The position numbers and the translations under genes were made by a program. This document shows positions 22,545-31,434 of a DNA stretch of 46,527 nt, in pieces. Each line of letters opens with the position of its first letter. The first letter of the stretch is position 1. Source of the DNA: Gemmatimonadaceae bacterium. GTDB lineage: Bacteria; Gemmatimonadota; Gemmatimonadetes; Gemmatimonadales; Gemmatimonadaceae. Location: the NCBI GenBank assembly GCA_947457545.1, contig CANGXD010000016.1, positions 1-46,527 on the forward strand, given 5' to 3'. The notes beneath the pieces were generated by a model that saw only the letters and a list, made by a program, of their open reading frames with translations, ran no database searches and was not told the origin of the DNA.

Positions 22545-25438
22545 TGCGCAACGCACTGCGCACGTTTACGATGCCGCACGTCTGCGCCTTCCTGCTCGCG
22601 GTGTCCGCTGTGCCGTTCGCGACGTCCGCCGCACAGACGGCTGTCGTGTCGACACGCAAGCCAACGCTGTCGTCACGAGGCGATCTCGTCTTCGAGCGGC
22701 AGGGGCTGCTCTATCTGCTCGGCGCCAACGGAACGACTACGATGCTCTCCTCGGGGAGCGCGTACCATCGCGATCCGTTCTGGGCAGGCCATACGCTGTA
22801 TTGGGCGGCCGACTCGGGCGGACACTATGCCATTTATGCGCGCACCCGCGACAGTGCGACGGGATCCTGGACGGAAGCCGCGCGCCGTGTCACGAACGGT
22901 GCGATTCACGACGTAGCCCCCACGGCTGGTGGCACCCGCCTCGCCTTTCAGCGTGGCCTCGGCAACGCGTCGCGCATCTGGGTGCGTGACGGCAATGGCG
23001 TCGAACGACGAGCATCCACGTCGGAACAAGCCGAACGGCGTCCGCGCCTCTCGGCCGACGGCAAGACACTTGCTTACATCGTGGAGACGGAGGCGGGACG
23101 AAAGGTCGTCGCCAACGACCGCGCGGTGTACACCGACAACGGGATCGAGGACATCGCGCTCTCACCGGCCGGCGATCGGATTGCCATCTCCACGCGTACT
23201 GGTGTAGTGGTGGTTCCCGTAAGCGGTGAGCCCTATACGAATCTCATCTCGCGCGCGCACGGCGACGTGGATTGGTCGGCCGATGGGCAGACGATCAGCA
23301 TCGCCGAATTTCGCGAAATCACGGTGAGCTACAACGGTGATCCGGACCGCGGGGTCGATCGTAGCGCGCACGAGAAGACCGCGCTGTCATCGTCAGCGGC
23401 ACCGCTGTCGCTCCATCGCCTCCCGGCTCCCGTCGCTCCCGACGCACGCCGCGTAGCTGTTACGGCCTCGATGCCCGCTGATCGGTCGCTGCTCAACGCC
23501 GCGGCGTTCGACCGCGTGTGGGAGCGCAGTGCGCGTCTCTACTATGGCGCCAACGCGCCGGCGGAGGCGCGCGCGCAATGGAGTGCCGCGCGTGACCGCG
23601 TGCGCCCACAGGCCGTGAAAGCAGAGAACGACAGTGCATTGCAAGCCTCCATCTACACGCTGCTGCAAGCCGCCCCGCCCCGCCGCCGCGAGGCGACGGG
23701 CAAGGCGGCGGTGTCGAGCGCACATCCAGTAGCCACCGACGCCGGGCTTGAGATCTTCCGCCTTGGGGGCAACGCCGTCGATGCGGCGGTGGCCGTGAGC
23801 TTTGCACTCGGCGTGGTGGAGCCGGATGCGAGCGGCATTGGCGGCTACGGCGAGATGGTCATTGCACTCAAGGGCAAGCAGCCGACGCTCATCGAGTTCA
23901 TGAGCCGCGTCCCCGAAGAGGGCGGACTCACCAACAGCTCGCTGCTGGTGAATGGCCGCTATCCCAGCGATGGCCCAGTGCTCGTGAATGTGCCGGGCAC
24001 CGTGGCCGGGATGTATCTCGCCTGGCAGCAGCACGGCAGCAAGAAGGTCACGTGGGCGCAGCTGGTCGCGCCGGCCATTCGTGCAGCGCGCAACGGCTAC
24101 GAAGTGAGCGAAGGGCTCGCGACCACGCTGGCGACTGAACGCGAACACTTTGCCAAGTACGAAGGCAGCCGCGCGCTCTTCTTTCGCAACGGCGTACCCA
24201 TGCAGCGCGGCGACACCGTTCGCAACGCCGACCTTGCCTGGGTGCTCGAGCAGATTGCGGCCCGTGGTGCCGATGGTTTTTACAAGGGTGAAGTAGCCGC
24301 AAAGTATGCCGGTGATTTGCGGGCAAAGGGGAACGCCATGAAGGTGAGCGATTTGGCGCGCTACTTTGCCAACGAACGCGCGCCCGTGTGCGGCACCTAT
24401 CGCCGCTATCGTGTCTGCTCGAGTGCGCCGCCAGTGAGCGGCGGGGCTGACCTCGTGGCGCGACTCAATCTGCTGGAGCGGTTCCCCACGCCGCGGCCGT
24501 ATCCCGACGATGCAGCCACGATGCACGCGATGCTGTCGGCATGGTTCCTCACGCCGTCCTCGCGCAACAGGATCGCCGACCCCGCGCTCTGGCCCGTGGA
24601 CGTCGCCAGCATCGTGCACAAGGATACGGCGGCCGTTCGCTGGCAGTGTTACGCCGCCGACCGTGCGCTCACACCTCGGCTCACACGGGGCGACACGCTC
24701 GAGTGTCTCAAGCCGCGTCCCGTCACGCCGGCCGCGCCGGCCGCACCGCCGACGAACGGCGTGAGCGAGCTCGCCAATGCGCCCGACGACAGCGGCCCCT
24801 GTGGCGATGAGCATGCACGCGAAATGACCGTGTGCCACGCCGCCGGGACGACAGCGTACACCGTCGCCGATGCCGATGGCAATGCGGTCGCGGTGACGCA
24901 AACGCTCGGCACCTGGGGCGGCAATTTCTACGTGACACCCGGGCTGGGTTTCCTGAGCAACGACAAGCTCACGTCGTACGGCACCGACGCCACGCAGTAC
25001 GGGTCGCGGCTGCCCTTTGCGCGGCACGGCAGCACGCTCGCCCCGACCATCGCCTTCGAGGGCACGCGCCCCGTGTTCGCCGTGGGCGCAGCCGGGAACG
25101 CGTGGATTACGAGCGCGGTGTACCAGACGCTGGTGGGCGCGCTCGACTTCGGTCTTGGTGCACAAGCGGCGCTGGAGTTGCCGAGATTCCTCCCCAGTGG
25201 CACCGGTGCCACGCCGCCTGGCGCCGCACCAGGCTCGGCGCCCTTCAACATTCAGCTCGAAGACGGCTTCGCGCCGCAGGTCACCGAGCGTCTGCGTACG
25301 CTGGGCTACGAGCTCACGTTCGTGACCGCACGTGGCGAAATTCGCGAAGGGTACGGCGGCGCCATTCGCATTGGACGTCGCTCGGTGACGTCCGGTGCGG
25401 ACCCGCGACGCGCCGGTGCGGCCGGCGCCATTCGCTGA
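22544..25438 (+). CDS. beta-propeller/gamma-glutamyltransferase fusion, secreted
   Basis: 964 residues. Signal peptide ('FLLAVSAVPFATSAAQ'), then a TolB-like propeller (about 35-300: 'RPRLSADGKTLAYI', 'DIALSPAGDRIAIS', 'DVDWSADGQTISI'). A linker leads to a gamma-glutamyltranspeptidase module from about 380: 'AHPVATDAGLEIFRLGGNAVDA', 'GIGGYGEMVI', 'NVPGTVAGMYLAW'. The expected self-processing and nucleophile Thr769 lies in GTTAYTVADADGN. Two conserved features differ from classical enzymes: the His after TT is Ala, and GSPGG is GAAGN (848-852). It may cleave gamma-glutamyl or other amides. Coupled to the HEAT/cyclophilin gene. Confidence 0.85.
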   Translation: MRNALRTFTMPHVCAFLLAVSAVPFATSAAQTAVVSTRKPTLSSRGDLVFERQGLLYLLGANGTTTMLSSGSAYHRDPFWAGHTLYWAADSGGHYAIYARTRDSATGSWTEAARRVTNGAIHDVAPTAGGTRLAFQRGLGNASRIWVRDGNGVERRASTSEQAERRPRLSADGKTLAYIVETEAGRKVVANDRAVYTDNGIEDIALSPAGDRIAISTRTGVVVVPVSGEPYTNLISRAHGDVDWSADGQTISIAEFREITVSYNGDPDRGVDRSAHEKTALSSSAAPLSLHRLPAPVAPDARRVAVTASMPADRSLLNAAAFDRVWERSARLYYGANAPAEARAQWSAARDRVRPQAVKAENDSALQASIYTLLQAAPPRRREATGKAAVSSAHPVATDAGLEIFRLGGNAVDAAVAVSFALGVVEPDASGIGGYGEMVIALKGKQPTLIEFMSRVPEEGGLTNSSLLVNGRYPSDGPVLVNVPGTVAGMYLAWQQHGSKKVTWAQLVAPAIRAARNGYEVSEGLATTLATEREHFAKYEGSRALFFRNGVPMQRGDTVRNADLAWVLEQIAARGADGFYKGEVAAKYAGDLRAKGNAMKVSDLARYFANERAPVCGTYRRYRVCSSAPPVSGGADLVARLNLLERFPTPRPYPDDAATMHAMLSAWFLTPSSRNRIADPALWPVDVASIVHKDTAAVRWQCYAADRALTPRLTRGDTLECLKPRPVTPAAPAAPPTNGVSELANAPDDSGPCGDEHAREMTVCHAAGTTAYTVADADGNAVAVTQTLGTWGGNFYVTPGLGFLSNDKLTSYGTDATQYGSRLPFARHGSTLAPTIAFEGTRPVFAVGAAGNAWITSAVYQTLVGALDFGLGAQAALELPRFLPSGTGATPPGAAPGSAPFNIQLEDGFAPQVTERLRTLGYELTFVTARGEIREGYGGAIRIGRRSVTSGADPRRAGAAGAIR

Positions 25439-25471
25439 CGCGTCTGCTCGTACAGATGGCTCGTGGGCCGG

Positions 25472-27754
25472 TCAGCGCAATGCCGGCACCGGCTCACGAT
25501 TCCACACGAAGCGCTTGAGAAAGACACCCATGCGGTCGAAGGTGTCGATCCAGTTGGCGTGTAACATGGACTCGTGCAGATCGTCGGGCACCACGATGAG
25601 TTCGTGATACACATTGCGCGCACGCAGCAGCTGTACCAACCCTACGGTTTGCGCGAAATCGACGTTGCGATCATCATCGCCGTGCACCAGAAGCACCGGG
25701 CTCTTCCAGCCTTCAATCGCACCCACCGCGGCCGACTTGAAGGCGCTGCTCGTGGAGTCAAAGGCGTAGTCGTATTGGTGGACACCGGCCATATCGACGC
25801 CGGCCACAAAAATGTCACTGTTCCGCGCCAAGGCCTGTGACGCGAGCAGCCCACCGTACGACAGCCCCCAGATCCCTACGCGCTTCGCGTCGACGTCGGC
25901 GCGCTGTTGCAGGTATTTGGCGCCGGCCACCACATCGAGATACTCGCTGTTGCCCCTGTCACGAGCATTGGGCGCATCGCGGAAACTCTTGCCGTAGCCG
26001 ACGCCACGTCGGTAGTTGACCGACAGCACGATGTATCCCTGATCGGCGAGCCACTGATTGGCGGCGTACGACCAGTGATAGAACTGCATGTAGTGATACG
26101 CGGGGAGCATCTGCCGACGTGGCCCGCCGTGCACGAACACGATGGCGGGACGCTTCTCACCCGGTTTGAGATCGCGCGGCAGGAACAGTTGATTGCTGAT
26201 CTCCAGTCCGTCTTCGGCCTTGGTCTTCACGATTTGCGGGTCCACGTGCGCGGCCGTCGGGAAACCGGGCGGCAGCACAGGGAAGATGATGCGCGGCGCG
26301 CCACCTCGTGTCGGCACCAGCGCCACCGACGCCGGCGTGCGCGCTCCGAATGCCAGCACGGCCACAGACCGTCCGCTCGCGAGCGGTTGCGGCGACGTCT
26401 CCACCCCATCGCCGCTGCTGATCCGTACCGGCTCGCCCCCGTTGCTCGGCACCGACCAGATGTGGCGGCGCTCGATGTCACCCGCGTTGGTGGTGTAGAA
26501 CATCGTGCGTCCGCCATCACGCGACCACGCCACCGATGTTTCGTCTTCGATGAGTCCATCGGTGGTCGTCAGGCGTATCGGGTCGCCGCCGTTGACGTTC
26601 ACGGCATACCACCGGTCGAACTCATCCTTCGGCACATTCACCGGAAACGCGATCTGCTCGCCGGCCCACGTCATGTCCGTCAGCGACGTGAACACGCTGT
26701 CGCCCACGGCATTGTGCCACACTTCGCGAGCCGGAATCTGCGCCGTCACCATGGGCGACGTGATGTTCTTCGCCCCGCCAATGTCGGCCACCATGAGCGC
26801 CAGCCGATAGCCGCCCGGCAGCTGCGATGTGAGGAAGCCGGGGGCACGCACCGTGGCTGCCTGCAGCGTCACCGCGGGAGCGGCGCCCGCTGCCCCTGGT
26901 CCGTTGCCACAGCCGCCGGCGGGGTTCTGCGCACCAGGCGGCGTGCGTTGCTGTCTGCCGAAGGGCGTCCCCGGGCGCCGCGAGAAGGCGAGATACCGGC
27001 CGTCGGGTGACCAGGCCGGCGTACCATCACAATCCACACTTGGCGCCACGTACTGCACCGTGCGCGAGCGCACATCGTACACCACGACGAACGCGTGATG
27101 TTCACGATCGCTCACGAAGGCGATACGCTTGCCATCGGGCGACCAGCTGGGCGATCCGTTCCGCCCCCAAAGCCGGATGAATGGTACGCCGCCGGTATCC
27201 ATCGGTGATGGCGCCGCCGAACGGGCAACACGTGCGCGGTAGATCTGCCCCTCTTTGGTGAACAGCACCCATTGTCCGTCGGGCGACAGCACGGGCGCCG
27301 CACCGGCCGCTACACGCCAGGCGGGACCGCCTGCGGTGCGAACCGCCCAGATGGCTCGTTCGGCGCCGCGCGGATCGTGATTGGGATTGGGCACCCAGCC
27401 CCAGCGATTGGGCGCCGACCCACGCACGAAAACGATCGTGCTGCCGTCATCGGACAGCTGCACGTCGGTGAGGTCGATACCGTCGTCGGTCGTGAAGTTG
27501 GTAAGCCGCCGAGCGCGAAAATCCGGCGCCGCCGCGCTGTACACGTTGCGCATGCCGCGTTCGTACACGATGAACGCCAGCCGGTCGGCGCGACGCGCCG
27601 ATACGAGCGACAGCGGCGACGCGGGCGACATCCACGGCGCAATGCTGGCGACGGTGCGCTCGGGCTGCCCCTGCACTACTCGCGGAAGGCTCGAGATGCC
27701 GACAATGGCCAGCAGCGCGCTGGCAATTCCGTTGCGCAAAACGATTGACGGCAT
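25472..27754 (-). CDS. S9 family peptidase with TolB-like propeller, secreted
   Basis: 760 residues. Signal peptide 'GIASALLAIVGISSLPRVVQGQ', a long PD40/TolB-like propeller ('APVLSPDGQWVLF', 'PSWSPDGKRIAFVSD', 'PAWSPDGRYLAFS') and a C-terminal prolyl-oligopeptidase domain. Catalytic Ser632 lies in GLSYGG; the Asp region is HGDDDRNV and the His is in DDLHES; 'FVHGGPRRQ' gives the oxyanion region. It should remove dipeptides or cut oligopeptides outside the cytoplasm. The ATG at 27754 directly precedes the signal peptide; the frame is open to 27787. Convergent with the GGT fusion, 33 nt apart, and 54 nt after the unknown lipoprotein. Confidence 0.9.
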   Translation of the reverse strand: MPSIVLRNGIASALLAIVGISSLPRVVQGQPERTVASIAPWMSPASPLSLVSARRADRLAFIVYERGMRNVYSAAAPDFRARRLTNFTTDDGIDLTDVQLSDDGSTIVFVRGSAPNRWGWVPNPNHDPRGAERAIWAVRTAGGPAWRVAAGAAPVLSPDGQWVLFTKEGQIYRARVARSAAPSPMDTGGVPFIRLWGRNGSPSWSPDGKRIAFVSDREHHAFVVVYDVRSRTVQYVAPSVDCDGTPAWSPDGRYLAFSRRPGTPFGRQQRTPPGAQNPAGGCGNGPGAAGAAPAVTLQAATVRAPGFLTSQLPGGYRLALMVADIGGAKNITSPMVTAQIPAREVWHNAVGDSVFTSLTDMTWAGEQIAFPVNVPKDEFDRWYAVNVNGGDPIRLTTTDGLIEDETSVAWSRDGGRTMFYTTNAGDIERRHIWSVPSNGGEPVRISSGDGVETSPQPLASGRSVAVLAFGARTPASVALVPTRGGAPRIIFPVLPPGFPTAAHVDPQIVKTKAEDGLEISNQLFLPRDLKPGEKRPAIVFVHGGPRRQMLPAYHYMQFYHWSYAANQWLADQGYIVLSVNYRRGVGYGKSFRDAPNARDRGNSEYLDVVAGAKYLQQRADVDAKRVGIWGLSYGGLLASQALARNSDIFVAGVDMAGVHQYDYAFDSTSSAFKSAAVGAIEGWKSPVLLVHGDDDRNVDFAQTVGLVQLLRARNVYHELIVVPDDLHESMLHANWIDTFDRMGVFLKRFVWNREPVPALR

Positions 27755-27808
27755 AATGAGCTTGTGGTGAAGACCGTAAGGAGGCACGACCGCGTGCGAG
27801 ACGCGCGA

Positions 27809-28804
27809 TCAATGCGCCGACGACGTGACTCGGAGCAGGACGCTCTGGCGCTGCGGGGCGGTGCTGTTGGCGGTGAATCCAACGAGCAGTGTAACGAAGC
27901 CGCTGTCCGGCGCGGTCAGCGACGTCGTCCTGCCGAGCTTCGACGCTTCACCACCCATGACGAACCTCACGGACGCTTCGCTGCCGGGCAGCGACACCGT
28001 CGCCGCGACTCGGTCTCCCTTGTCGACCAGCACGCGGATGGCCTTTTCCGTCCCGGCATTGACGTCGGTACGGAAGGTGGCGTCGCGACACGCCGTCGAG
28101 AAGCCAATGGGAAAGAAGGGTACGTCGCGCACGAGGCGTACTGCGCGGCTCGTCTCGATACTGTCGCTCGGGCCACGGGCCGAAGCCCATGCGGCGCGCT
28201 TTCCGCCATCGCGGTAGCGCAATGCAGTGACGAGCGAATCGAGGACCGTGGGTGCCGGCGTCAGTACCGCTTCTATTTCCGGGTCCGAGGCGGTCGCCGG
28301 CACCGAACCGCTCGACCGCACGGGCCAGCGCACACTCACCCTGGTTCCGCCATCGGTGGTGAAGCCTTCGAAGTGATATGCCGCATTCACTCCGGGTACG
28401 AGCAGGCGCACGCCATACACGTCACCGCCGGCCAGGATCTTGGGCGCCAGGTGTGGCAGCATGCTGTCGACGGACCATGCAAAGGGTAGCCGCTCCGTGA
28501 GTCGACTGCGTCCCACCAACACGCCGCACAGCCGTGCCGTCGCGTCGTCGTCAGTACGAGGCGCCGTGCGGAGGCGGATCTCACCATCCGTCGAGGCAAC
28601 GCCTTCCTGACCGTTGGCGGCATCGCGCAGTGTGAGTGATGTCGCGGCGGGCGCCCCCACAAACGTCAATGGCGTCGCGCCAGACGTCGACGACGGCTCG
28701 GCACACGCACTCACCGCAGCCACCGCCGCAGTAATGGTCAACAGGCACGCACGACGAAAGCCCACCGTGCGGTGGCGTCGTGACTGTGGCACATCCCCCT
28801 GCAT
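27809..28804 (-). CDS. lipoprotein of unknown function
   Basis: 331 residues. Signal with lipobox VSACAEPSST near residue 34-36, so lipid anchored. The body is beta-rich and not recognised; it contains 'VLVGRSRLTERLPFAWSVDS', 'YGVRLLVPGVNAAYHFEGF' and a C-terminal Ig-like look ('VRFVMGGEASKLG', 'FVTLLVGFTANSTAP'). The ATG at 28804 is chosen for GGAG 5 nt upstream. It lies 54 nt before the S9 peptidase start and is probably in its transcription unit. A Cys pair (in 'ARLCGVLVG' and 'STACRDATF') could form a disulfide. Confidence 0.65.
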   Translation of the reverse strand: MQGDVPQSRRHRTVGFRRACLLTITAAVAAVSACAEPSSTSGATPLTFVGAPAATSLTLRDAANGQEGVASTDGEIRLRTAPRTDDDATARLCGVLVGRSRLTERLPFAWSVDSMLPHLAPKILAGGDVYGVRLLVPGVNAAYHFEGFTTDGGTRVSVRWPVRSSGSVPATASDPEIEAVLTPAPTVLDSLVTALRYRDGGKRAAWASARGPSDSIETSRAVRLVRDVPFFPIGFSTACRDATFRTDVNAGTEKAIRVLVDKGDRVAATVSLPGSEASVRFVMGGEASKLGRTTSLTAPDSGFVTLLVGFTANSTAPQRQSVLLRVTSSAH

Positions 28805-28931
28805 ACGATCTCCATCCAAGCGGAATTTCCGTGACCCACGTCGTCCAACCCTGGGACGACATCACGGAAAACTGCTGCGATATGGCGACAAATGCGACGG
28901 TGGTGCCGCTGAACGTCGCGCGGGCAGACGG

Positions 28932-29639
28932 TCAACCGCCGGGCAGAAAATCCCGTCGGAAGGCGAAATCGCGCATGGCCGCAGTCACAGACTCAAACTC
29001 CCGCGTACGTCCGGCGTGGCACCACGTGACCGCGTCTACCGACGCAATGAAGAGCGGCAGCTCGTGCCCCGTAAGGAGCACGGCGCCTCCGCTTAGTGCA
29101 AACCGACGCAGTGCGGCCAGAATGACCTCGGCATCGAGCGGGGCGATCCCACGCAGCGGCTCGTCGAGCACCAAGACGCGAGGTGCCAAAAGTAGCGCGA
29201 GCGCCACCTCAGCGCGCCGACGCTCGCCGCCGGAGAGAGACCGCGGCCGTGCGTCACGCAAATGCGAAATGCCGAACTGTTCGAGCAGCGTATCGACGAC
29301 CGACGCAGTGCCGCAGTCGCGCGCTACCCATGCACATTGCGATCCTATGGGCACGCCGGGGTGCAGAAGGTCGCGGTCGGGGACGAAGCAGACTCCACGC
29401 TTTGCGAGCCACGCGAGCCGCGGCCGTACGACGGTGACACCGTCAAGGCGAACGTTGCCTTGGTCGGCGCCAATCTCGCCCACCGTGCAGCGCAACAGCG
29501 TGCTCTTCCCCGCTCCGTTTCGGCCGAGCAGCGCCGTGATCATTCCGGCGCGTGCCCGGAGCGACGCCGTATTGAGCACGGTGCGGTCGCCATAGTGCTT
29601 GCTGATGCAATCGGCTTCCAACAGCGCGGTGGCGCTCAT
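28932..29639 (-). CDS. ABC transporter ATPase (LptB/LivF-like), small
   Basis: 235 residues, one nucleotide-binding domain. Walker A GRNGAGKST 39-47, signature LSGGERRR 135-142, Walker B VLVLDEP 155-161, and the switch His192. The signature is of the LptB/LivF branch. The Q-loop reads FVPD with Asp88 where LptB and LivF have Gln, an unusual change at the residue that couples hydrolysis to the membrane domain. The ATG at 29639 overlaps the stop of the small membrane gene as ATGA, marking them as a pair. No substrate-binding protein or second permease is near. Substrate unknown. Confidence 0.85.
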   Translation of the reverse strand: MSATALLEADCISKHYGDRTVLNTASLRARAGMITALLGRNGAGKSTLLRCTVGEIGADQGNVRLDGVTVVRPRLAWLAKRGVCFVPDRDLLHPGVPIGSQCAWVARDCGTASVVDTLLEQFGISHLRDARPRSLSGGERRRAEVALALLLAPRVLVLDEPLRGIAPLDAEVILAALRRFALSGGAVLLTGHELPLFIASVDAVTWCHAGRTREFESVTAAMRDFAFRRDFLPGG

Positions 29640-29941
29640 CGTCTCGCCACCGTGCCGAGAATGGCGACCACCAGTAGCTCGCCTACCAGCGCGGTCGCCG
29701 CGCCCATGCCTAGAAGCTCGCGCGATCCGTATCCCAGGTTGGCATACAGATCGGGGGCCCCCGTACGTCGTCGGTCTGCGTACAGCAGGACGGCGGTGAG
29801 CAGGGGCATGAGCGCGACGTACTCGATCCCCCACGTCGGCCCTTTGGCGAAGGCCATCGCCATTGTGCACAGCAGACGACCCGCAGCATAGAGCACCATG
29901 GAGTGCCGCAGGTGCAGCAGCAGGAAGGGGACAAAGCGCAT
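29636..29941 (-). CDS. small three-helix membrane protein paired with ABC ATPase
   Basis: 101 residues from ATG 29941 (a GTG at 29962 would add seven). Three hydrophobic stretches are visible: about 1-27 (FVPFLLLHLRHSMVLYAAGR), 39-55 (YVALMPLLTAVLLYA) and 77-97 (LLGMGAATALVGELLVVAIL). The polar link between the second and third, 'DLYANLGYGSREL', resembles the cytosolic loop that contacts ATPases in larger ABC permeases. Its stop overlaps the ATPase start by 4 bases. I infer that it is the membrane half of a minimal ABC system. It is far shorter than usual permeases (six helices), so it would need to oligomerise. I do not recognise a named family. Confidence 0.6.
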   Translation of the reverse strand: MRFVPFLLLHLRHSMVLYAAGRLLCTMAMAFAKGPTWGIEYVALMPLLTAVLLYADRRRTGAPDLYANLGYGSRELLGMGAATALVGELLVVAILGTVARR

Positions 29942-29995
29942 GATGGCCGTGATACGCGCCACAACGCCGCGCGTTCCGTCCTCGGCGCCTTCGGG

Positions 29996-31420
29996 CTATT
30001 GCCCCTTCACGCCCAGATCGATCGTGCGCCACTTCCCCTGCTCGAAGCGCCACACACTCAGTACACACCGCGTCGCGTGACCCATGACGATTGCGGTCCA
30101 CACGTGCCACGTCTGCAAGGGTTGTGTTGACTGCACGTACGTCAGGAAGCCAATGGGGAGCGCGAACTGCGACACGAGCGTGATGAACAGTGGACTGCGA
30201 GTGTCGCCCGTGCCCTGCAATCCACCGGTAAAGGTGAGCGCAACCGTGATGAACACCCCCGACACCGACAGGAAGAGCAGCAGCTCGCGGCCAATGCCCA
30301 CCACCACCGGTTCGGTCATGCCGAAAAGCCCCAGCAACACGCCGGGGATGGTCACGAAGAGCGCCCCCACGAAGACCGCAATCGCCAAACCGAAGCGCGC
30401 CGACAGGCGCACCGCGTCGCGCGTACGGTCGGGGAAGCCGGCACCGAGATTCTGCCCGGCCACCGTGGCGGCCGCCCCCATGAGCCCCACTGATGTCCAC
30501 GTGACCAGCGAGAAGAGCTGGCTGTACCCCACCACGTACGCCGCCTGCGCCTCCGCGCTCTGTGCCGTCGATCCGATGAAACGCAGCAGCATCACGCCCG
30601 CCACATTCATGGCAATGCCCTGCACGCCTGTTGGCAAACCAAAGCGGAAGAGCGCGCGAATGATCTCCCAATCGGGCTTCCACGACATGCCGCGGAAGTC
30701 GATCCCCCATGCGCCGCTGAACAACTTCCAGATCGCATAGACAGACACGAGCGCGCTCGAAATCATGATGCCCGCTGCGGCACCAGCCGTCCCCATGCGC
30801 GGAAACGGCCCGTACCCGCGAATGAGCAGCACATTGAACAGCACGTTGCCGATGGTGAGGGCAATGCCGAGTCGTAGCGGCGTTCGCGCATCACCGGCGC
30901 TGCGCAGCGCTCCGCCAAGCATGAAGAACATCATCATGCCGAAGCCGAACACGAACATGATGCGCAAATACGGCAGCGCCTCCACCTGCACCGCCGCCGA
31001 AGCGTTCACGAGCCCCAGCAACGTGGGGGCAAGGAAATACCCGAGTGGCGCGAGCACGCCGAGCGACAGCACCAGCGCCAGCAGAAACGCTTGTGACGCG
31101 GCGCGATTCATTCCCGCTTCGTCGCCCGCGCCGGCAAAGCGGGCCACCAGCACACCCATCCCGCTGAACAGCGACGAGACGAACACCATGACCACCAGAA
31201 AGATCTGAAAGCCCACGCCAATGGCGGCATTGCCGGCAAAACCGACGAAGTGCCCCACGAGCGCGTGATCGATCATTCCCTGAATCCCGCTGATGACATT
31301 CTGCAGTACCGTCGGCCACGCCACCCGCCAGACGGCGGGGCCGATCGGCCCCTCGACAATCGAGCGGTCGATTTTGCGAGGAGCGGTTTTCGTGGTGGAT
31401 GCCGTGGCCGGGGTTGTCAC
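29996..31420 (-). CDS. MATE family efflux transporter
   Basis: 474 residues with about twelve transmembrane segments in two similar halves. Each half begins with the MATE-type 'IGPAVWRVAWPTVLQNVISG' and 'LFRFGLPTGVQGIAMNVAG' lead helix; further marks are 'GVLVARFAGAGDEAGMNRA' and 'AATVAGQNLGAGFPDRTRDA'. It should export organic cations or toxic compounds using a Na+ or H+ gradient. Start GTG 31420, 14 nt after the paaZ stop and without strong Shine-Dalgarno, so it is probably read from the phenylacetate operon and may remove toxic intermediates; that link is inferred from position only. Confidence 0.85.
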   Translation of the reverse strand: MTTPATASTTKTAPRKIDRSIVEGPIGPAVWRVAWPTVLQNVISGIQGMIDHALVGHFVGFAGNAAIGVGFQIFLVVMVFVSSLFSGMGVLVARFAGAGDEAGMNRAASQAFLLALVLSLGVLAPLGYFLAPTLLGLVNASAAVQVEALPYLRIMFVFGFGMMMFFMLGGALRSAGDARTPLRLGIALTIGNVLFNVLLIRGYGPFPRMGTAGAAAGIMISSALVSVYAIWKLFSGAWGIDFRGMSWKPDWEIIRALFRFGLPTGVQGIAMNVAGVMLLRFIGSTAQSAEAQAAYVVGYSQLFSLVTWTSVGLMGAAATVAGQNLGAGFPDRTRDAVRLSARFGLAIAVFVGALFVTIPGVLLGLFGMTEPVVVGIGRELLLFLSVSGVFITVALTFTGGLQGTGDTRSPLFITLVSQFALPIGFLTYVQSTQPLQTWHVWTAIVMGHATRCVLSVWRFEQGKWRTIDLGVKGQ

Positions 31421-31434
31421 GTGGTGTCGTTAAC

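Noticed and set aside
23393-25165. Antisense open frame opposite the GGT fusion
   Set aside because: No recognisable domain and composition of a shadow frame; the plus strand encodes GGT.
28932-30710. A single 592-residue protein fusing the ABC ATPase to an upstream segment
   Set aside because: The extra N-terminal part is a frame-shadow of the MATE and membrane genes; the ATPase has its own ATG at 29639 with an ATGA overlap.
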